From: Lachnospiraceae bacterium
GTDB taxonomy: Bacteria; Bacillota; Clostridia; Lachnospirales; Lachnospiraceae
DNA: 64,000 bases
Assembly (NCBI GenBank): GCA_910575475.1
Contig: CAJTGD010000010.1
Span: forward strand, 1 to 64,000
Direction: 5' to 3'
This document shows, in pieces, positions 45,598-53,789 of this stretch. The notes beneath the pieces were generated by a model. That model saw nothing but the letters and a program-made list of their open reading frames with translations, did no database searches and was not told the DNA's origin. Every line of letters begins with the position of its first letter. Within the stretch, counting starts at the first letter, position 1. Made by a program: the position numbers and the translations under genes.

Positions 45598-46665
45598 TCA
45601 GCCGCCCATCGGGAACCAGCCCATTGCCGCGCTCTTGCCCAGATCCCAGCAGTCCCAGCCGATCCAGTTGGGTTCATTGACCGTATCCAGAAGCAGTTTA
45701 TAGCTCCAGTAAAAATATCCGCTTCCCCGTTTCCAGGCATCCAACTGCGCCTCCGCGATCTGCAGATAAATCTGCTTCTTGGCCTCCGCGTCCATGGTTT
45801 CCTTATTTTCAGAAAAGTCCATTCCATTGAGCACGGTCTGGCCGCCCTTTGTGTCGGTTCCCACTGCATAGCTGTTGAACAGGCACCACTCGCCGCAGAT
45901 CACATCCACATACTCCTGCACCTCGGCGATGTCCTTTGCGAAATGCTCTTCGATGTATTTCCGGTAGCCTTCCACCGTCTGCTCACAGCCGTCCGGCTCC
46001 GCCACCATCAGATACATATGGGTGTCCAGCACAATGTTCCGAAAATCCTGCTCCGCAAAAAAGTCTTTCCATGCCTTCAGCTCAAATCCATCATGGAAAA
46101 CCACATATTTGTCTTCGTCCAGGTGTTTGCGGATCCGCGCATACGCATTTTTATAAAATTCCTTCAGAAAATCCATGGTGATTGGCGCGCTGCCCTCTGC
46201 CAGCTTCGGGTCTGCAGGCGGGTAACGCCTCTGCACTCCCAGCATCTCCCAGGTACGCTCCGTACAGGGCTCGTTAATCGGGGTGATCCCCAGAAGCCCT
46301 TCCCGTTTTCCGTAACGCTCTGCCAGCTTTTCCAGCACATTCAGCTCAAACTCCACCTCCTCCGGAAGCTGTGCCCATCTGCACACGCCGCTGAGCCCTC
46401 CGTTGTCAAAGCCGTTCTGGCTCATAGGGGCGGTATGCAGGTCGATCAGGATCTTCATCCCGTACTTTTCCGCCCATGCAAATGCCCTGTCCAGCTCCGT
46501 GATGTATTCGCTGCGGTGGGTTTTGATCCTTGCCTCGTACACCTTCGGGGAGAGCTGGGCGGGCAGGTAATACTCGTCCTCCGCCGTGGTTCCCGCAAAA
46601 AGCCCGGGACTCATCCATTTCTCCAGAACCAGCCAGTTTCCAAGGTTGACGCCTTTTACATACAT
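45598..46665 (-). pseudogene. GH5-type glucanase with an in-frame barrel deletion
   Basis: 355 residues from the ATG after GAGAGGAATTG. GH5 features: GVNLGNWLVLEKWM, LIDLHTAPMSQNGFDNGG, acid/base Glu in GITPINEP, nucleophile Glu in DVICGEWCLF. After HRSEYIT the frame jumps to ELDRAFAWAEKYG; relatives have about 35 residues here (strand 2, with the RIPV motif). Catalytic Glu residues remain but the barrel is breached, so activity is doubtful. Intracellular (no signal peptide); probably a glucosidase for imported oligosaccharides with the adjacent GPH carrier. Confidence 0.78.
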
Positions 46666-46700
46666 ACTGCAATTCCTCTCTTTCTTTTTTTCGCCCTGGG

Positions 46701-46797
46701 AACTCTGCCTAATCCCGCAAATTCTGCCTGACCTTACGGATTCTGCCTGATCTCGTAATTTCTGCCTGGCCTTACGGATTCTGCCTGACCTCATGGA
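46701..46797. repeat. Five tandem 19-bp repeats upstream of the GH5 gene
   Basis: Unit ATTCTGCCTGACCTTACGG repeated about five times with small changes (first unit 20 bp), 36-132 bp upstream of the GH5 start. The period is not a multiple of three, so it is not coding. Could be a regulator array or slippage product. The rest of the 370-bp gap holds a terminator and a family 3 repeat. Confidence 0.85.
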
Positions 46798-46928
46798 TTC
46801 CCGGAGCGTATTTTTGTTTTTTCTGTACTGCATGGTTTCATGATACCAGAATAAAATATTGTTCATATCAGAATTTTTATGTGCATATCAAGATTTTATT
46901 TTCCATCCTCATTTTCGACTTTTTCACT

Positions 46929-46970
46929 AAAAAAGCACCCTGATTTTTGTTCAAAATCACGATGCTTTTT
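46929..46970. terminator. Bidirectional hairpin terminator
   Basis: AAAAAGCA...TGATTTT / AAAATCA...TGCTTTTT, just downstream of the AraC remnant on the minus strand. Confidence 0.75.
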
Positions 46971-46980
46971 ATTCCTTGTG

Positions 46981-47010
46981 AAATGGCCGAATGGCCATAA
47001 TGGGATGCTC
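46981..47010. repeat. Interspersed repeat, family 3 (copy a)
   Basis: GGCCGAATGGCCATAATGGG followed by ATGC. Other copies are at 60717-60750 and, inverted, 63081-63120. Confidence 0.75.
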
Positions 47011-47036
47011 CTGAGCGGACAAGTCAAGATGTGTCC

Positions 47037-47603
47037 TTAGCCCGGTAGTGCTCCCGAAATTCCCCCGGCGTCACTTCCAGCTCGGACGCCAGATCTTTTG
47101 CGGAAAGCTTCGTATGCAGGTACTTCAGGACCAGTTCCCGGCATAGGATTCCCGGAGCTGACGATCATGAGCTGATTTTTGTCAAACAGATTGCCTGTCA
47201 CCATCTCATAAAGCATGACGATCAGTTCACTGAGCTCGTACTGGTCAATGTACCCGATCCGGTATGGCGTGCCGGCGTCCAGCCCATGCTCCTCCTTTAG
47301 GAAGCGCACGGTGGCGGAGGGCCTGCCGTCCATACAGCAGGGTCCCAGGATATAGTCCCTCTCCTTCCCTGCAATGATCCCGTAGGCAATATGCACCTGC
47401 TCGGTATAGAGGATCGGGAACTCTTCCCGCTTCTTTTCCAGAAGCATTTTTTCAAAGGCCGGATCCGCCTCCAGGATGTCTATCTGTTCTCCATGATCTA
47501 CATACACCGCCTTGCGGACGCCGGACTTGTCGTATACCCGCAGGGGCGCATGGGCCAGAAAAATGATGTGTTCGCAGAAACGTGCCTCTGTCATTGCATT
47601 CAC
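47037..47603 (-). pseudogene. AraC-family regulator with HTH deleted
   Basis: About 160 residues of an N-terminal sensor domain are open (YTEQVHIAYGIIAGKERDYILGP, GYIDQYELSELIVMLYEMVTGN). The frame then shifts, and another frame gives KYLHTKLSAKDLASELEVTPGEFREHYRA: the first HTH helix joined to the last residues of the protein through the shared word TPG. The DNA-recognition helices are missing. It would have regulated the neighbouring glycoside genes. Confidence 0.8.
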
Positions 47604-47739
47604 CTGTCCTTTCCCGCCGCCGAAAATTATCCGCAGACCCTTTTATCCATTATAAAAAAATCCGCGGATAAAAACAAGGGAATACCCGCCCTGCATTATT
47701 CAAATTATTCAAATCTATACCCCTATTCTATTTTATTAA

Positions 47740-47768
47740 TTGACATATTTCCGAATTGCGCATATAAT
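47740..47768 (+). promoter_or_regulatory. Consensus sigma-A promoter of the structured RNA
   Basis: Perfect TTGACA (47740-47745), exact 17-bp spacer, perfect TATAAT (47763-47768). Predicted start near 47775. It is the best consensus promoter noticed in the window. Confidence 0.92.
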
Positions 47769-47774
47769 AATGAA

Positions 47775-47965
47775 AGACAGGCAACGGCGTGTGTCTGTTT
47801 AAGCGTTGAAGCATAGCAGCGTACCGGAAAGCCTTGCTATGCGGAGCTTCCAGTAGGGGTTGTGCAGTAACCTCAAACCGGGGTAGGCCGATTGCCCTGC
47901 AGGGCAATTGCCGAAATAAAATGCCCAAAACCGCCTTGTATTTTGTATATACAAGGCGGTTTTTT
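47775..47965 (+). ncRNA. Structured RNA upstream of the PBECR4 nuclease gene, possible RNA antitoxin
   Basis: About 190 nt between the consensus promoter and an intrinsic terminator, with no convincing ORF. Elements in order: 8-bp stem GCATAGCA (47811-47818) / TGCTATGC (47835-47842); its loop carries GGAAAGC, which can pair with GCTTCC at 47846-47851 to form an H-type pseudoknot; hairpin GGGGTT / AACCTC (47856-47874); palindrome ATTGCCC-tgca-GGGCAAT (47891-47908); then the terminator. No known riboswitch was recognised. Order promoter, RNA, terminator, toxin-like gene matches type III toxin-antitoxin loci, although the tandem repeats usual in ToxI-like RNAs are absent. Pairings were found by eye. 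Confidence 0.6.
47927..47965 (+). terminator. Intrinsic terminator between the RNA and the nuclease gene
   Basis: CCGCCTTGTAT / ATACAAGGCGG (11-bp stem, 7-nt loop) flanked by AAAA and TTTTTT. It ends 27 bp before the nuclease ATG, so the gene depends on read-through or on a weak promoter of its own. Confidence 0.88.
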
Positions 47966-47992
47966 CGCTTCTGGAGCAGAAAGGATCCTACT

Positions 47993-48574
47993 ATGGATAA
48001 ACTTACCGAATGCGTCTATGCGTTTGAAAAAATGCTGAATATACAATACCGTGTTATTATTGGACGCAAAGGAAAAGCCACGGAACTTTGTATTGGTTTC
48101 TCAAAACTAGATTTCCATCATCTAGTGGGCTTGGGCAAATTGAAAGACCTGCGGATTGCCACGCGCAACCGACGGATTGTATTTGATGAAATCCTTACTG
48201 GAAAAATTAATTATAAAACGATTTTGAAAAGCCGCTACCTGCATCTAATTGAAAACCGTTTTCAGCCTCTTGCACATATCGAAACACTTTTTGATGATAA
48301 CAGACTGGTTTTTCGCTATAACCCAACGCAAAATCAGTTTTCACTGATTCAAGCAGATTATCTTTTATCTACTCCATACAGTGGAAACGATGTTTATATT
48401 TTCCTTGCAAAACAGGAAGATACTAAACAATATTTCTGTCGTTCCTTTTTTCCAAAACAGCAAAAAGACTATACAAAGGGGCAGGCTGTTTACACTATGC
48501 TTTACAAAGAAAAAGTGTTTCTAACAACAGGGACAGCACAAATTCAGTTTGACCGACTTACGCCCCGGAACTGA
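47993..48574 (+). CDS. PBECR4-type (barnase/EndoU/colicin E5/RelE-like) nuclease
   Basis: 193 residues starting after AGAAAGGA. The core LCIGFSKLDFHHLVGLGKLKDL, then FDEILTGKINYKTILKS, IENRFQPLAHIETLFDDNRLVFRYN, ADYLLSTPY and a C-terminal KEKVFLTTGTAQIQF strand fit the PBECR4 nuclease family first described among polyvalent phage proteins. His in FHHLVGL is a candidate catalytic residue. No signal peptide or delivery domain is fused, so it acts in the cytoplasm, probably on RNA. The frame is undamaged although the neighbours are decayed. It overlaps the convergent histidine-kinase gene by 17 bp. Family call is from motif memory. Confidence 0.7.
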   Translation: MDKLTECVYAFEKMLNIQYRVIIGRKGKATELCIGFSKLDFHHLVGLGKLKDLRIATRNRRIVFDEILTGKINYKTILKSRYLHLIENRFQPLAHIETLFDDNRLVFRYNPTQNQFSLIQADYLLSTPYSGNDVYIFLAKQEDTKQYFCRSFFPKQQKDYTKGQAVYTMLYKEKVFLTTGTAQIQFDRLTPRN

Positions 48575-49961
48575 TACAGCGCTGCATCTCAAGCTTCACC
48601 GTAAATCCGCCGTGCGCGTTCTGCCCGATCTCTACCTCCCCTCCATGAACTGCCATGATCTGCCTGACGATGAGCAGCCCCAGCCCATGCCTCTGCTCCG
48701 CGGTCCTCTCATCACAGACCATATAGTGGGGGGCCCGTCTGATCATTTCCATCTGCTCCTGGGATGCACCCACACCGTCGTCAGCAACCGTCACCGTACA
48801 TCTCTCATTTTCCATCGTTACGCGGACATAAATCGTGCATCCCTGCTCATTGTGGTTGATGCAGTTCTGGATCAGGTTGCCGACCGCCCGCTTCACCAGA
48901 TCCGGATCCGCGCAGACTGGACAGACTGTCAGGTTTTCTTCCGTTTCCCATTCGATGGGATGCCTGCCGCTGATATCCAGATTCATAAAATCCACCACCA
49001 CCTGCCGGACCACTGCAACCAGATTCACCTTTTGCAGATGGAGCGGCTGCATATTATACTCCAGCTTGGAAGCCAGATTCAAATCGTTGATCAGGTTCCG
49101 CATGCGCTCGCTCTGCTTTACGATGACCGCCGCCTTCTGACGTTCCCCGCCGGTCAGATGGGGATCGTCCCTCAGCTGGCCCGCATAGCCCATCACCATC
49201 GAAAGCGGCGTCCGGATATCATGAGAGACCCCTGCGATCCAGTTCGCCCTTGCCGTCTCCTTCCTCTTAAGCCGGCTGCTCTGGGACTGCAAGAGCTCCG
49301 AGGTTTTATTGATGCTCACGGCAAGCTCCGAGAGCAGTCCTTTTTCCTTAATATGGACGGCCTCTCCTTCCGGCAGGGCCTGGATGCCGTCTATGATGGG
49401 CCTCACAGACCCAAGCAGCCTGGTATTCGCTGCCATATAGATCAGAAAAACCATCGCAGCATTGACCGCCAATACGGAAAGCATTGTTTTCGGCAGATCC
49501 GCAATAAACTGATAATCCCAGCTCGGCCACATATGCTTCCAAAAACGATCCTTCGGATATCCCAGTACCGCCAGCCCGTCTTCCGCCTCCCCGGTAAATG
49601 TGGGATAATCGTCGATATAGCCCCTGGTCAGGTGCGCAATGTCCGAGGCCGAATAGGACATGGGCACCGTCTCCGGCAGGTCGTCCGTCTGCCAGACTAC
49701 CTGCATGGAAGCATTGTCTATAAAGATCGCCCAGGCATCCGACTCTTTTAATTCCTGTGTGAGTTCATCTGACAGATGATATCCTTCCCCATCGCGCCGC
49801 AGGCTTTCCGCCAGCTCCTGGGCGGTTTTCCACGGATGGGCGTTGGACGTCTGGGTGGACGCAACGATCCCCAGCAGCACAAGATTCAAAAGAATCAGCA
49901 GGATTGCCGAAAGTACCAGGATTCCCACGAAACGCCGTATCAGCTTCGGTAAACTCTTCAT
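48558..49961 (-). CDS. Sensor histidine kinase (BcrS/LanK-like context)
   Basis: 467 residues: two membrane segments (about 10-32 and 160-182) around an extracellular domain, then HisKA H-box AGVSHDIRTPLSMVMGYAGQ, N-box NLIQNCINHNEQG, and G boxes VADDGVGAS and HGLGLLIVRQIM. All catalytic boxes are present. The ATG lies 1 bp past the response-regulator stop. With the divergent LanFEG-like transporter it probably senses an antimicrobial peptide. Confidence 0.9.
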   Translation of the reverse strand: MKSLPKLIRRFVGILVLSAILLILLNLVLLGIVASTQTSNAHPWKTAQELAESLRRDGEGYHLSDELTQELKESDAWAIFIDNASMQVVWQTDDLPETVPMSYSASDIAHLTRGYIDDYPTFTGEAEDGLAVLGYPKDRFWKHMWPSWDYQFIADLPKTMLSVLAVNAAMVFLIYMAANTRLLGSVRPIIDGIQALPEGEAVHIKEKGLLSELAVSINKTSELLQSQSSRLKRKETARANWIAGVSHDIRTPLSMVMGYAGQLRDDPHLTGGERQKAAVIVKQSERMRNLINDLNLASKLEYNMQPLHLQKVNLVAVVRQVVVDFMNLDISGRHPIEWETEENLTVCPVCADPDLVKRAVGNLIQNCINHNEQGCTIYVRVTMENERCTVTVADDGVGASQEQMEMIRRAPHYMVCDERTAEQRHGLGLLIVRQIMAVHGGEVEIGQNAHGGFTVKLEMQRCISSGA

Positions 49962-49962
49962 A

Positions 49963-50673
49963 TCAGACTATGTTCCTTTCTGTGATCAGCTTGTAGCCCA
50001 GCCCTTTCACCGTGATCAATGATACGGGATGGGACGGATCGGCCTCGATCTTTTCCCTGATGCGGCGGATATGCGCCATCAGGGAGTTTTCATATCCGAA
50101 GGGATTCTCTCCCCAGGCCGCCTCGCACAGGGAGTCGATGGTCACGATCCTCCCCGCGTTGCGGCACAGGGCGCCCAGGATCTCATATTCCTTTGCAGTC
50201 AATGCAATCTGTTTCCCATCCCGAACCACCTCCGCGCGTTCAAAATCAATCTCGCAGTCCCGCAGCCTAACCAGAGGATTTTCCCCCTGATAGGTCCGGC
50301 GGAGGATGGCCATGATGCGAAAGATCAGCTCCTTTGGCAGAAAGGGTTTCACCACGTAGTCGTCCGCCCCCAGGCCGAAGCCCCGGAACTTATCCTCGTC
50401 CTCGCCCCGGGCTGTCAAAAACAGGATGGGGTATTCGCCTCCCCGCTTCAATTGCTCCATGAGGGAAAAGCCGTCGCCGTCAGGGAGCATCACATCCAGG
50501 ACGGCAAGCTCCGGCCGGAAGCTGCCGGAGATCTCCAATGCTTCCCGAACCGTCCGGGCCGCCGCGATATGCAAAAAGCCCTCTTCCTTTAAAATCGAGA
50601 TCACCATTTCCAAAAGCTCCTGCTCGTCATCCACCAGGAGGATGCGCTTCTTTTTCAAATATTCCAGATCCAT
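49963..50673 (-). CDS. OmpR-family response regulator
   Basis: 236 residues: receiver with PELAVLDVMLPDGDGFSLM, KPF near 108, and winged-helix DNA-binding domain (TAKEYEILGALCRNAGRIVTIDSLCEAAWG, LMAHIRRIREKIEADPSHP). It heads the TCS operon and is divergent from the ABC transporter. The phased AATGTAAGG boxes at 50847-50913 are its likely binding sites. Confidence 0.93.
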   Translation of the reverse strand: MDLEYLKKKRILLVDDEQELLEMVISILKEEGFLHIAAARTVREALEISGSFRPELAVLDVMLPDGDGFSLMEQLKRGGEYPILFLTARGEDEDKFRGFGLGADDYVVKPFLPKELIFRIMAILRRTYQGENPLVRLRDCEIDFERAEVVRDGKQIALTAKEYEILGALCRNAGRIVTIDSLCEAAWGENPFGYENSLMAHIRRIREKIEADPSHPVSLITVKGLGYKLITERNIV

Positions 50674-50796
50674 ATGAACACCTTCTTCTTTTTATTTTTT
50701 CATATCAGCAATACCCCAATGCAGGACACGGACCGGTCTGCCGCAAAACGGTTCCCGCCGCGCAATTCATTATATTTTGTCACCAATTTCCGCAGG

Positions 50797-50842
50797 AAAT
50801 TGATGACCTGCTTGCGCATCAGCGCAATTCATTATAACACAC
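50797..50842. repeat. Interspersed repeat, family 2 (copy a)
   Basis: AAATTGATGACCTGCTTGCG followed by CATCAGCGCAATTCATTATA and ACACAC; includes hairpin TTGCGC/GCGCAA. Second copy at 56599-56646. A second GCGCAATTCATTATA occurs at 50760. Confidence 0.75.
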
Positions 50843-50846
50843 CTGC

Positions 50847-50928
50847 CCTTACATTTCCCCATGTCCCGAAAAATGTAAGGTAAATGTAAGGCTGCGGGAA
50901 TGTGAATGTAAGGCTGCCCCTGTACAAT
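50847..50928 (+). promoter_or_regulatory. Phased AATGTAAGG operator array and promoter of the LanFEG-like operon
   Basis: AATGTAAGG at 50872, 50883 and 50905 (spacings 11 and 22 bp) plus an inverted copy at 50847-50855, upstream of a TACAAT -10 (50923-50928). Direct repeats with 11-bp phasing are the usual target of OmpR-type regulators, here the divergent response regulator. The transcription start would fall near 50935 and leave a leader of about 190 nt. Confidence 0.75.
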
Positions 50929-50943
50929 AAAGAGGCAGTGACG

Positions 50944-50985
50944 GATTGCAATTCACGTGCCTGGCCGGCTGCGAATTGCAGCCCA
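50944..50985. repeat. Hairpin repeat, family 6 (copy a)
   Basis: GCAATTC...CTGGCCGGCTGC GAATTGC; a related copy is at 56701-56746 (ACAGTTCACGGCCTGAGCGG, CCGCGAATCGTAAC). Confidence 0.55.
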
Positions 50986-51012
50986 GCAGGGGCCTGATGC
51001 CTGAAACCGCAG

Positions 51013-51064
51013 CGTTACCGACCGGATGTCTTGCAGCAGGCGCAAGGCACCGTGAACAGTAACA
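51013..51064. repeat. Dispersed hairpin repeat, family 1 (copy e)
   Basis: GGATGTCTTGCAGCAGGCGC, AAGGCACCGTGAACAGTAAC; located in the leader of the LanFEG-like operon. Confidence 0.6.
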
Positions 51065-51126
51065 GTAATGGTTCACTGCGTGAAAACCTGTATTTAAGAA
51101 AACAGTTACGAAAGGAGTAAACTGCT

Positions 51127-51882
51127 ATGTACATGATCGAAACCAAAAACCTGACCAAATCCTATGCGGATTTTACCGCCGTCGCCGGGATCAGCCTGCA
51201 TATTCCCAAGGGCGAGGTCTACGGCTTCCTCGGTCCAAACGGCGCCGGCAAGTCCACCACCATGAAGATGTTTCTCGGGCTGACAGCCCCCACTGCCGGG
51301 TCGTTTCGGATCGGCGGAAAACAATTTCCGCAGGACCGGATGCGCATTTTAAAAGAGACCGGTTCCTTCATCGAAGCCCCCGCGTTTTATGGAAATCTGA
51401 CCGGTGAGGAAAATCTGGACATTGTCCGCAGGATCTTGGGGCTGCCAAAATCCGCCGTCTCCGAAGCCCTGGAGCTGGTCGGGCTGACTGCCCACAAGCA
51501 CCGGCCTGCCAAGACCTACTCCCTGGGCATGAAGCAGCGGCTGGGGCTTGCCAGCGCTTTGATTGGGAGACCGCCGATCCTGATCCTGGATGAACCCACC
51601 AACGGGCTGGATCCGGTGGGCATCCACGAGATCCGGACGCTGGTCCGCTCCCTGCCGGAACGGTTCGGCTGCACCGTACTGGTGTCTTCCCATTTATTAT
51701 CGGAAATCGAACTAATGGCGGACCGCATCGGCATCCTGAACCATGGGCATCTGCTGTTCGAGGGAACACTGGAGGAGCTGAAATTCAATGCCGCTTCCCA
51801 GGGATTCCCCACCGATAACCTGGAAGAGACCTTCCTGGCCCTCATCGAATCGGATAACCTGCAGAGAGGAGGCGCAAGATGA
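51127..51882 (+). CDS. Lantibiotic-protection ABC transporter ATPase (LanF/BcrA-like)
   Basis: 251 residues: Walker [22 protein letters not shown]-loop GSFIEAP, signature [16 protein letters not shown], Walker B LILDEPTNGLDPVG, H-loop VLVSSHLLSEIE. Same family as the broken ATPase at 40589. RBS AAAGGAG. Powers export or expulsion of peptide antibiotics together with the two permeases that overlap it downstream. Confidence 0.92.
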   Translation: MYMIETKNLTKSYADFTAVAGISLHIPKGEVYGFLGPNGAGKSTTMKMFLGLTAPTAGSFRIGGKQFPQDRMRILKETGSFIEAPAFYGNLTGEENLDIVRRILGLPKSAVSEALELVGLTAHKHRPAKTYSLGMKQRLGLASALIGRPPILILDEPTNGLDPVGIHEIRTLVRSLPERFGCTVLVSSHLLSEIELMADRIGILNHGHLLFEGTLEELKFNAASQGFPTDNLEETFLALIESDNLQRGGAR

Positions 51883-52694
51883 GCTTTTATCTGGAATGTA
51901 AAAAAATGAAGCGGACCGGACTGATTCCCGCGTTTTTCTGCGGAGGGCTTCTGGCGGCGGCGGTCCCCGTCCTCAACATGACCTTCCGCTCCGAAATGTA
52001 TCTGGGGCTGGAGGCCCCGCCCATCCAGATCCTGATGGACGCCAACTGGCAGATGATGTCCATGCTCAATATCCTGCTGATTACCGCAGGGGCATGCCTG
52101 ATGTACCACACGGAATATGCGGACAACGCCATCCAGCGGATCTGCACCCTTCCTGCAAAAGAAAGCCGGCTATTTTTCGGCAAATCCGCTTTCCTGGTTT
52201 TGATGTGCGCCGTCATTCTGGCCGTCGAAGCCGCCGGTATGGCGTTCTGTATTTTTCATTGGTTCGGGCACTCCGGCGGATCTGGGAGTGCGCTGTCCAC
52301 TGGGCTTGGAAATGCGCCATCCGGCGGACTTGAAAATGCACTATCCGGCGTGTTTGGGAATATAGCGTCCGCCGGGCTTGGGAGTGTTTTAAACAACTTC
52401 GGGTACGCGTTTCTGTTGATGCTCCCCGCAGTGTTCGGCGCCCTCTGGATCGCCTCGGCCTGCCGGAATCTGTGGGTGTCGCTGGGGATCGGCGTGGTCT
52501 GTATCTTTACGGCCACCCTGCTGCCTGTGAAAAGCTTTGTCTTATCGCTGTTTCCCTTTGCCATGCCCTTTCAGATCCTTGCGGATACGCCCCCGCAGAC
52601 TGCCCGACATTTTATGATCGCGGTCTTGACCGAGCTGTTTGTCATTGCCGCCGGAGAACTTATTTTTCTAAAGCTAAGGAGGTCCTTCACATGA
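51879..52694 (+). CDS. LanE/MutE-like ABC permease with a repeat-expanded loop
   Basis: 271 residues with about six hydrophobic segments; ATG overlaps the ATPase stop (ATGA). The N-terminal half (MSFYLECKKMKRTGLIPAFF, TEYADNAIQRICTLPAKESRLFFGKS) is typical of lantibiotic-immunity permeases. Residues about 134-173 are a Gly/Ser/Leu-rich insertion made of five 8-residue units encoded by a 24-bp minisatellite, located between two membrane segments. Confidence 0.85.
   Translation: MSFYLECKKMKRTGLIPAFFCGGLLAAAVPVLNMTFRSEMYLGLEAPPIQILMDANWQMMSMLNILLITAGACLMYHTEYADNAIQRICTLPAKESRLFFGKSAFLVLMCAVILAVEAAGMAFCIFHWFGHSGGSGSALSTGLGNAPSGGLENALSGVFGNIASAGLGSVLNNFGYAFLLMLPAVFGALWIASACRNLWVSLGIGVVCIFTATLLPVKSFVLSLFPFAMPFQILADTPPQTARHFMIAVLTELFVIAAGELIFLKLRRSFT
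52278..52397 (+). repeat. In-frame 24-bp minisatellite (5 units) inside the permease gene
   Basis: Units at 52278, 52302, 52326, 52350 and 52374, each about GGRCTTGGAAATGCGCTATC plus CGGC, diverged but in register. They encode GLGNAxSG-like octapeptides. Confidence 0.88.
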
Positions 52695-53455
52695 ACTTTT
52701 TTTCACTGATCTGCATTGAGGCCAAAAAGCTGCGGCGCTCCAAAATCCTGTGGATCCTGACGGCCGCCGCCTTCCTGCTCTGGCTGCCCTCCGTCCTGAA
52801 CGCCCATCTGAACTTCGAGATGCAGGCGGAAGGAATTTCCCCGGAGCACAATTTCCTGATTCAGGGATTTTTGGGGATGTCCTGGTTCCTGTTCCCGGCC
52901 GGTATGGTGGTGAGTACGGTTCTTCTGAATCTGACGGAAGAAACGAATCACGGCATCCTGAAAATGCTGTCCCTGCCGATCCGTCCGGCCCTGCTGTGCC
53001 TGGCAAAATTCGTGATCCTGACGGTTCTGGCGGCGATCCAGATCCTAATCTCTGTGGGAATGTATTTCGCAGGCGGGGCCATCGCGTCCTATACCCAGGA
53101 TTATCCCCTGCTCCTGCCGCCCCTGTTTGTACTGAAGGAAGCGGGGCTGATCTATCTGGCCGCAATCCCAATGCTTTCGTTTTTTTGGCTTCTGTCCGTC
53201 TGCATCCGGACGCCGATTTTTTCCATCGGGATCGGGCTTGCTTCCATCGTCCCTTCCGTGCTGATGATCAACACGAAGGCGTGGTTCGCGTATCCCATGT
53301 CCTATCCGCTCTTTGTGATCACAGCAGAATATGGAAAGCTGGCTGCCAACCTGGATACGGCGCAGGTGGAGCTTGTTCCGTGGATTCCCGCTGCGGCCGG
53401 GATCACGGTTCTCTGTTTATTCATTTCCTGCCTTCGGTTCGGGCGGAACAGATAA
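52691..53455 (+). CDS. LanG/MutG-like ABC permease
   Basis: 254 residues with six membrane segments; start overlaps the previous stop (ATGA). N-terminus MNFFSLICIEAKKLRRSKIL and the loop NLTEETNHGILKMLSLPIRP are typical second permeases of LanFEG systems. With the ATPase and LanE-like permease it forms the membrane complex. Complete. Confidence 0.87.
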   Translation: MNFFSLICIEAKKLRRSKILWILTAAAFLLWLPSVLNAHLNFEMQAEGISPEHNFLIQGFLGMSWFLFPAGMVVSTVLLNLTEETNHGILKMLSLPIRPALLCLAKFVILTVLAAIQILISVGMYFAGGAIASYTQDYPLLLPPLFVLKEAGLIYLAAIPMLSFFWLLSVCIRTPIFSIGIGLASIVPSVLMINTKAWFAYPMSYPLFVITAEYGKLAANLDTAQVELVPWIPAAAGITVLCLFISCLRFGRNR

Positions 53456-53481
53456 TGAAAACTATAGAAAAGGAGATTTTT

Positions 53482-53757
53482 ATGAAAGAGAAAATTTTAA
53501 CCGCTGTCAGTACCCTGATGATCTTTGTACCCTGGACGATCCTGCCGCTTCGGACCTTTGACTGGGCGCTGGAATCCCCTGCGGCAGAGATCATGATCGC
53601 CTGCTATGCGGGATTCATGATCTTCGGCGGGTTGTTTACGATTCTTTCTTATATGAAGGCAAGGGTGCAGAACAACCTGATGAAGGTGTGTCTTGTGATC
53701 CATGGGCTGTATCTGGCGGGCGGGATTGTCGTGATCGCTATGATGTTTTTTTCTTGA
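53482..53757 (+). CDS. Small three-helix membrane protein
   Basis: 91 residues, start set by AAAGGAG. Three hydrophobic segments (ILTAVSTLMIFVPWTILPL, IMIACYAGFMIFGGLFTIL, KVCLVIHGLYLAGGIVVIAM). It follows the LanFEG-like genes by 26 bp and is probably co-transcribed; an accessory role is inferred from position only. No family recognised. Confidence 0.75.
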   Translation: MKEKILTAVSTLMIFVPWTILPLRTFDWALESPAAEIMIACYAGFMIFGGLFTILSYMKARVQNNLMKVCLVIHGLYLAGGIVVIAMMFFS

Positions 53758-53789
53758 ATCCTGCCGCCCCCTGTGATACATTATAGACA

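Noticed and set aside
47775..47965. T-box or known riboswitch upstream of the PBECR4 gene
   Set aside because: No T-box sequence (TGGNACC-type), no recognised riboswitch core, and a nuclease gene would be an odd target.
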